A DNA stretch of 64,000 bases, taken from assembly GCA_003586115.2 (NCBI GenBank), contig QVOM02000042.1:33185541-33249540 (forward strand). Reading direction: 5' to 3'. Each line of letters starts with the position of its first letter. The stretch's first letter is position 1. Source of the stretch: Salvator merianae. Its lineage: Eukaryota; Chordata; Lepidosauria; Squamata; Teiidae. Of this stretch, positions 57,598 to 64,000 are shown in pieces. The position numbers and the translations under genes were made by a program. The notes beneath the pieces are model-generated. The model did not search any database. It saw only the letters and a list, made by a program, of their open reading frames with translations, and was not told where the DNA came from.

Positions 57598-60500
57598 AGT
57601 ATGAGTCCCTCAGAATGGAAGATGTCCAATATGTTACTGGAGAAGAGCATAGAGCAACTACAAACTCCAGAAAGAGTGAAGCGACTAGGCCAGAGCTGAA
57701 AGGACACTCAGCTGTGGATGTGTCTGGAGGTGAAACCAAAGTCCAGTGTTGTAAAAAACAATATTTCATAGGAATCTAGAATGTAAGATCAATGAACCAA
57801 GGTAAGATGGGTGCGGTCAAACATGAGTTGGTAAGATCAAACACCGTCATCTTGGGAGTCAGTGAGCTAAAACTGATGATAATGTGTCATTTTAATTTGC
57901 ATGACCAGTATAACTTCTACTGTGGGCTAGGATCCCTGAGAAGAAATGGAATAACTTGCATAGTCAATAAAAGGATGAGATAAGCAGTACTGGGGTACAA
58001 TCTCAAAAATGACAGAATGATCACTGTTCAAATCCAAGGCAAACCATTCAAATCACAATTCAAGTTTATGCCCCAATCTTTGATGCTGAAGATGCTCGCC
58101 AGTTCTATGAAGACTTACAACATCTTCTAGAACTAATGCCAAAAAATGTCACTTTCATCATAGAGGATTGGGAAGCCAAAGCAGGAAATCAAAAGATAAC
58201 CAGAATAACATGTAGGTTTAGCCTCAGAGCACAAAGTGAAGCAGGGCAGAGACTAATAGGGTTTTATCAAGATAACTCACTGGTCATAGCAAACACTCTT
58301 TTCTAGCAGCCTAAATGGTAACTCTACTCATGGACATCGCTAGACAGCCAATTCTAAAATTAGATTTATTATATCCTTTGGAGCCAAAGATGGAAAAGCA
58401 AAAACAAGACTTGGAGTTAACAGTTACTCAGATCATGAGCTTCTTATTGCAAAATTCAAATTGAAGAAAGTATGGGAAAACACTAGACCATGCAGATATG
58501 ACCTAAATAAAATCCCTTATGAGCATGTAATGGAGGAGATGAATAGATTTAAGGGATTAGATCTGGTAGACAGACTGCCTGAAGAACTACAGGCACAGGC
58601 TCATAACACTGTGCAAGAGGCAGAAACAAAAAACATCCCAAAGAAAAAGAGCAAGAAAGCAAAATGGCTGTCTGATGAGGTTTTAAAAATAGCTGAGGAA
58701 AGAAGGAAAGCAAAAGGCAAGGGAGAAAGAGAAAGATATACCCCACTGAATGCAGATGTCCAGAGAATAGTAAGGAGAGCTAAGAAGGTCTTCTTAAATG
58801 AGCAGTGCAAAGAAATAGAAGAAAATGAGAGAATGGGAAAGACAAGAATTTTTTTCAAGAAAATTGGATATATGCAAAAATGAGTATGATAAAAGACAAA
58901 AATGGTAGGGACCTAAAAGTAGTAGAATAGAATAAGGCCTTTTCTGCACTTACCTGTACATGGACAGAATCAGTGGGTATTAGAACAGCAAGTCCACTAT
59001 TTCCGACCATGAAAAGGCATAGGTCTGGAATAGCACCATGTACACAATGGCACCAGTCCAGACCAGTTTACACTGTGGCCTTGAAGCTTGCGTAAGCTTT
59101 GCAGCTGGGCTCTGACTCCTCCAAGGCCTAGAAACAAAAGTTCCTAACTTCAAATCCTCTGGGGGACACTTTTCAGTGGCAAGCTATGGTGCACCACTGA
59201 AATGCATCCCCCAGTAGTCCCAAACACATTCTGGATCATGCTCTGTCTAATGCAGATGGAGCAGACCAGCAGGAGGCACGGCCTCACAGATCTGCACTAA
59301 TATGTTGATCTATAAGGCCCAGATCAGTACTATGGAGTCCTTAACTCTGGATTAACATTCCATGCAGAAAGGGACTAAGGAGAGGTGGCAAGAATACACA
59401 GAACTATACAAGAAAGCTGTTAACATCATAGATAACTACAATGGTGTGGTCACTAACCTAGAGAGAGAGATCCTGGAGAGTGAAGTCTAGTGACCCTTAG
59501 GAAGCATAACTAACAATAAGGCTAGCAGAAGTGATGGAATTCCAGCTGAATTAATTAAAAACCAAAAAGAGCATTAACATGTTAAACTGCTGCACTCAAT
59601 ATGCCAGTAAACTTGGAAAACTCAACAGTGGCTACTGGACTGGAAAACATCAGTTTACATTCTAGCCCCAAAGACGGACAATGCCAAAGAATGTTCACTA
59701 ACTAGTAAGTTCATGCTCAAAAGTCTACTAGCTAGGCTTCAGCAGTATGTGAACCAAAAACTACCGGAAGTGCAGGTTGTTCTCCAAGAGGCAGATGGAG
59801 GTAAATTGTCAAAATTCAGTGGATTATGGAGAAAGCAAGGGAGTTCCAAAAAACATCTACTTTTCTGCTTCATTGACTACTCTAAAGCCTTGCAAATAGA
59901 AGCAGTGTGGGATTTTATTTTCCTGGGCTCAAAGATCACTGCAGATGATGACTGCAACCATGCAATTAAAAGATTCTTACTCCCTGGGAGGAAGGCTATA
60001 GCAAACCTGGACAGCATATTAAAAAGCAGAGATATCACCTTGCCGACAAAGTCCGCATAGTCAAAGCTATGGTTCTCTCAGTTGTAATGAATGATGGTGA
60101 GAGCTGGCCCATAAGGAAGGCTGAACACTGAAGAAATGACACTCTTAAACTTTGGTGCTGGGGAAGACTTTTGAAAGTCCCTTGGACTGCAAGCAAATCA
60201 GACTTGACAATGATGAAGGAAATAAATCTGGATTGTTCATGGAAGGAGAAATACTGAAGCTGAAGTACTTTGGCCACATAAAGAGAAACAGGACTTATTA
60301 GAAAAGACTCTGATGCTGGGAAAGATTAAAAGCAAAAGGAGAAGGAGATAACAGAGGATGAGATGCATAGATAGTGTCAAGAACACAACAAACATGAGCT
60401 TGGGCAATCTTCAGGGGACAGCAGAGAACAGAACTGCCTGACATGCTGTGATCCATGGGGTCACAAAGAGTCAGACACGACTTAACTACACCTTACTTTA
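57598..60500 (+). mobile_element. RTE-BovB LINE, near full length but with RT core deleted
   Basis: BovB encodes an apurinic-type endonuclease and a reverse transcriptase. The 5' part reads AGGTGAAACCAAAGTCCAG and GGAATCTAGAATGTAAG. The endonuclease frame (57792-57983) has MNQGKMGAVKHELVR, VILGVSELK and SLRRNGITCIVNKR. The linker frame 58461-58883 has RFKGLDLVDRLPEEL and AKWLSDEVLKIAEERRKAKG. After the insertion at 58936-59375 comes RWQEYTELYKKAV-like text. The frame 59713-60060 joins CFIDYSKAL directly to DFIFLGSKITADDDCNHAIK. The end GTCACAAAGAGTCAGACACG is the typical BovB 3' end. Confidence 0.93.
58936..59375. mobile_element. 440-bp inverted-repeat element in BovB, TSD TAA
   Basis: GGCCTTTTCTGCACTTACC to CATGCAGAAAGGGAC, flanked by TAA (58933-58935, 59376-59378). 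BovB sequence is continuous across it, so the insertion is precise and younger than the BovB copy. The interior matches 16401-16845 and the outer parts of 50684-52383. Confidence 0.93.
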
Positions 60501-61195
60501 TTTTATTTGTTTTCTCATGTTAAAAGTAGATGTTATTCAGATATAAATGCACACCAAAAATATAGGTAGTGCAGTTACTGCAATTTTAGCAGTCATTCCA
60601 TCTACCTGAAGGCCCAAAAATTCTCCTAAAGCCATATATTAAATAGAAAAGCATTAATATTTATTCAAAACAAGATTAAAAAGCCCTGCTAACCTCAGGC
60701 TTACCGTACAAAAGCGGTGTGAATCAGTGTGAATGAAACAGGAACAAATATGAAAATCTACTTTGAAATTGAAGTGCAATCAAATGATTTTGATTAAAAT
60801 ATTGCCCAGTAATATCAGTGTTACTATGGATACTCAGTTGCTAAGGTTACAACCTGAACTGAAGTTCGGGTGGAAACTAAGTGAGGAAAAGAAAAGATGA
60901 CATTCCTGATTTGCACAGCTTAGGAATGCTCCATTTTTCCAGCTTGAACATGTTTTTCCTTTGTCAGTTATACTTCCCACTTTCATTGCTGAAAACATTT
61001 AAAATTGTAGTTTTCTGCAAGCCTTATGAAAAGAAAAAAACATAAAATACATGATACAGAAAAAATACAACAATACAGTTGAAAAACTATCAGTTAAAAA
61101 TCACAGTTAGCCATATATTGTTTCCTTAAAATGCCTATGGAAATAAAAAGGTCTTCAACTGGTACACAGAAGCTTAGAATGATGGTGCTTCTCAT
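60501..61195. other. No gene recognised
   Basis: AT-rich; no repeat ends or coding signal seen. Confidence 0.4.
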
Positions 61196-63036
61196 TTTTA
61201 TTTATTTCTTTATTCAGTCAGTCACTCATTCCAAGCATTTGTATTCCATCCTTCACCCAAGGGCTCCAGAGTGGGTCAAAACATCCAATAAAAATATCAA
61301 GAAAACCAGGAAAACAGTATAAAACATACTTAAAATGTAACCCTTCCTCCTGGAAGGACAATATTCAGAGGAAGCTAAACATCAAAGGCCTGGGCAAAGA
61401 AAAGTTTTAGTTAAGTGCCAAGAAACATGTAATGTTGGTGCCTGGAGTACCTCCAATGGAAGCATGTTCCAAAGCTTCAAGCCACCACAGAAAAGATCTT
61501 CTCACATTACCCCAACCCTTGCACCTCTGAGTTTGGTAGAACTACAAAAAAGTCATTTCCTTGTGACCTTAATACCTGAGAAGGTGTATATGGGAGAAGG
61601 TGCTTCTTGAGATATTCAGGGGCTAAGCCATTTAGGATTTTGCATGTTAACATCAACGCATTGAATTAGACTCAGTAGTGAATAGGCAGTCAATGCAGAT
61701 CTTTCGAGACCAGCATGGTGTGTACCCAGCCAAAAACTCCTGTTAGCAGTCAAGCTGCTGCATTCTGCACCAATTCCAGCTTCCAGACTATCTTCAAGGA
61801 TAGCTCCACGTAGAAATCATTACAATAATCTGATCAGAAAGTTAACAAAAAATGGGTCAATGTGGCCACATTGTCCCTATCCTATGCTTCTAGGTTTCAG
61901 GCATCGATTGAAGACTTATCTTTATATACAGCTCTTTCCAGAGTGAATGTACTTTTGCTTCCCCCATAACCTTGATATTAATCATATTTTTATATAACTA
62001 TTATGATTTTAGCTGTTTTTATTCTCTGTTTTATGAAAATCACTTCAAGATTTTATTTTGATGGGAAGTGGCATATAAATATTTTAAATAAATAAATAGT
62101 TCTGGATCCACAGAGATCTTCCAAAGGAGGGGATATATCAAAGTTTCCTTAAGTGCTTTTGGCACCTCTACTTCCCATAAAGAGGCATTTATGACACCCT
62201 GGACCCACCCAGCCATACTCCCACAAACAGCTTTTATCTGAATCAATTTCACATTGGGATTATACCACTTGCACTCAGGCAAGCAGGCCTTCTTGCTTCA
62301 CTGCATGCAGTTCCCCACTATACCAGAATAGATTATGTGCTCTGTGGAGTCTCTGAGGAAATTGGGATGATCATGTCAACAACTCTACTCATCTCATGAT
62401 TACAAAGTGAGACCTCAACAGGAGCCTCATCCATGTCAAGTGGGAAACTCTCCCAGAGCTAACAGTTTCCAAATGTCCCTGAGGGTAGATCATCTCTTTA
62501 GGGCCTTCAGATGAGAAACAGACACCAAAGTCCAAACTTCACCAGACAAAGATCTGTCCATGTCAATGGACTCACTATAATGCACAATGGGTTATTACCT
62601 GTCCACTCTGTAGCAAAGACCAAGCTGAGAGCAAGCCCTGCAACATGAGTTGGGCCCATAACATGCTGGTATACCCCATGGTTGTCATGAAGGCCATGAT
62701 GTCCTGAACTGGCCTGCTGGAGGCATTCTTAGTATGGAAACTGAACTTCCTCAACATCCCATTTGACACAACCTCCACCAGCTCAGACAGGAAAGTATAC
62801 ACAACAGCAATCCCATGCTGTCTCTCTGCTCCAATACCAATGCAAACCCTTTAATCCCAGTTACAGAATGCATAGTGCAACTGGTGAGAGAGAGAGAGAT
62901 TCTTACAACCTCCCCACCTTGCCCCATGAGCCTAGACAATACCTGGTATTGTACCAGGTATGCTGGAGACAAGTCTGAGTAAGCACTAGTCCTCTCAGCT
63001 CACTTAGATCTCTGAAATGCACACCAAGTCAGCCCT
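61196..63036 (-). mobile_element. L2-like LINE, endonuclease to 3' end, broken
   Basis: Minus-strand order: 62751-62972 endonuclease start, 62575-62802 SSRPVQDIMAFMTTMGY (the GDFNIH...-DIxAxMxxMG region), 62040-62282 LIQIKAVCGSMAGWVQGVI, NASLWEVEVPKALKETLI (RT start), then after an insertion the RT C-terminal piece near 61730-61860 (ELVQNAAA, LLTGVFGW) down to a tail near 61200. The catalytic RT centre is absent. Stops throughout. Confidence 0.8.
61885..62098 (+). mobile_element. L2-like 3' end inserted in opposite orientation
   Basis: AGGTTTCAGGCATCGATTG, AAGACTTATCTTTATATAC (LKTYLYxxLFP motif), then a T-rich part, GGGAAGTGGCATATAAAT and AATAAATAAAT. It separates the RT start and the RT end of the minus-strand element. 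Confidence 0.7.
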
Positions 63037-63385
63037 TTCATTCAATGTTCTTCAACTCCATGTCTTGCAACACTTTCCTTTGCAATAAGTGCTCAGCACT
63101 GTTTGGCCACTCATCAGCCCAGCTTTCCATGGTTCTGATTGGTCACTCGCAGGCAGCATTTGTTCCCATGCTGTGATTGGCTACTTTTCCCTTCTCTGTG
63201 CTTATGTAGCTTTCCACCCAATCCAACTAAAAGAAAGCATCACATCCAGTGTTATTAAATGAGGAAGAGGCTACCAATTCCAGGTTTCAAGACTGGGTAA
63301 GGAGAATTGAGGGAGAAAATGTCTGTCCTTAACGCTTCAAATTTACCCAGAGGACACTTCATTAAGTGTGTCTGATCACATCTTT
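63037..63385 (+). repeat. CCAAT-array repeat, copy 3
   Basis: ATTGG boxes at 63138 and 63176 and a degenerate TTTGG at 63100, 38 bp apart. CATTTGTTCCCATGCTGTGATTGG and CACCCAATCCAACTAAAAG match copy 2. The empty site (GAGGAAGAGGCTACCAATTCC) lacks the LTR found at 30028. Confidence 0.6.
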
Positions 63386-64000
63386 AGAGTTTCTGAGATT
63401 CTGTACATTGGAGATTTCATGTCCTTTTTGTACTGAACCCTGAGACTTCAAGAACAGGTAAAAAATGAGTACACTTTCATGTGGAAATGTTATGTGGCAT
63501 GTTACTGGCTTCTAGTACAACAGGAGGGAGGGGAATATTTAGTTGTGTCAGTATTTCAAAGTGTCTTTGTTGAACTTTCGGTAGTTTAAAATGCTAGTTA
63601 CAGCAAATGTAAGGTCAATTTATCAAAGTGAGTTAGACTTCATTAAATATTCTTAATCATCATTAAGCCCTAAATGACGTGTGAGATCAATGTGATTGCT
63701 AAGAAAACATGATGAATTACTTTAAGCTACCATCTAGATATTTAACTACCAGAATGTTAGTAGGCTGAATAATATTTTATGGAGCTTTAAGGATTACTTA
63801 TCAAAACTAACAGGGGTAATAAAGGCTTTGCTAATGAAGGCACAGAAAGGATATCAAAGAAGAACAATTTGGGGCTTGTTAGTGTGCATGACCATTGAAA
63901 AAAAGCTTGAAATGGTTATTCTAACTGAAAAAAGAATTGCTGTCAAATGGAAAAGATTACTTGGAGCATCAAAGCTTCCTCGCCCACTACATTTTCTGCA
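63386..64000. promoter_or_regulatory. Possible conserved non-coding block (unverified)
   Basis: No repeat marks. Words such as CTTAATCATCATTAAGCCC, GATGAATTACTTTAAGC and CTTTGCTAATGAAGG are enhancer-like, and no frame is coding-like. It runs off the window. Confidence 0.22.

Overview
This looks like gene-poor nuclear DNA from a squamate reptile (lizard or snake). The repeats point there: CR1, L2-like, L1 and RTE-BovB retrotransposons lie together with a tRNA-derived SINE whose body (TTCGAAAGCAAGTAATTGCA, then TAGATAAATAGGGA) I associate with squamates. hAT elements and a chromodomain Ty3/gypsy element are also present. Species and chromosome cannot be fixed from sequence alone. I found no complete protein-coding gene, rRNA, tRNA, CRISPR or bacterial feature. 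Nearly all open frames are chance frames or pieces of decayed transposons. The single possible host exon is a 36-codon frame behind a good splice-acceptor-like tract at 42733-42843, and it stays unproven.

Layout. 1-2330: end of a short DNA transposon, a CR1 LINE on the minus strand and a SINE. 3.3-12.7 kb: two hAT copies (one decayed), several short inverted-repeat elements, a CpG-rich element inside a foldback repeat, and LINE tails. 13.6-24 kb: two L1 ORF2 fragments (minus), two 0.45-0.5 kb inverted-repeat elements and long quiet stretches. 24-32.3 kb: more inverted-repeat elements, a solo LTR inside a CCAAT-rich repeat, a CR1 3' part and the C-terminal end of another LINE. 32.3-36.4 kb: quiet AT-rich DNA with microsatellites. 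36.4-41.3 kb: L2-like reverse transcriptase, a hAT element nested in another element, and gypsy remains with two LTRs. 41.3-49.5 kb: possible exon, CR1, SINE, a 155-bp triplet microsatellite, GC-rich transposons and another hAT element. 50.7-52.4 kb: one element holding two younger related elements. 57.4-60.5 kb: a broken BovB with a precise insertion. 61.2-63.4 kb: a broken L2 and a CCAAT-rich repeat.

The most notable material is a set of short non-autonomous DNA transposons with ends like GGGCCTNTTCGCACTT or GGCCCTTTCTGCACTT. They make 3-bp target duplications that are not limited to TWA (TTC, TCA, GGG, GCT, AGG, ATA, TAA). One subfamily carries a hairpin beside one end only. Its two arms change together between copies, and some copies hold RFX X-box-like motifs. 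All GC-rich, CpG-rich islands seen here are transposons and not gene promoters.
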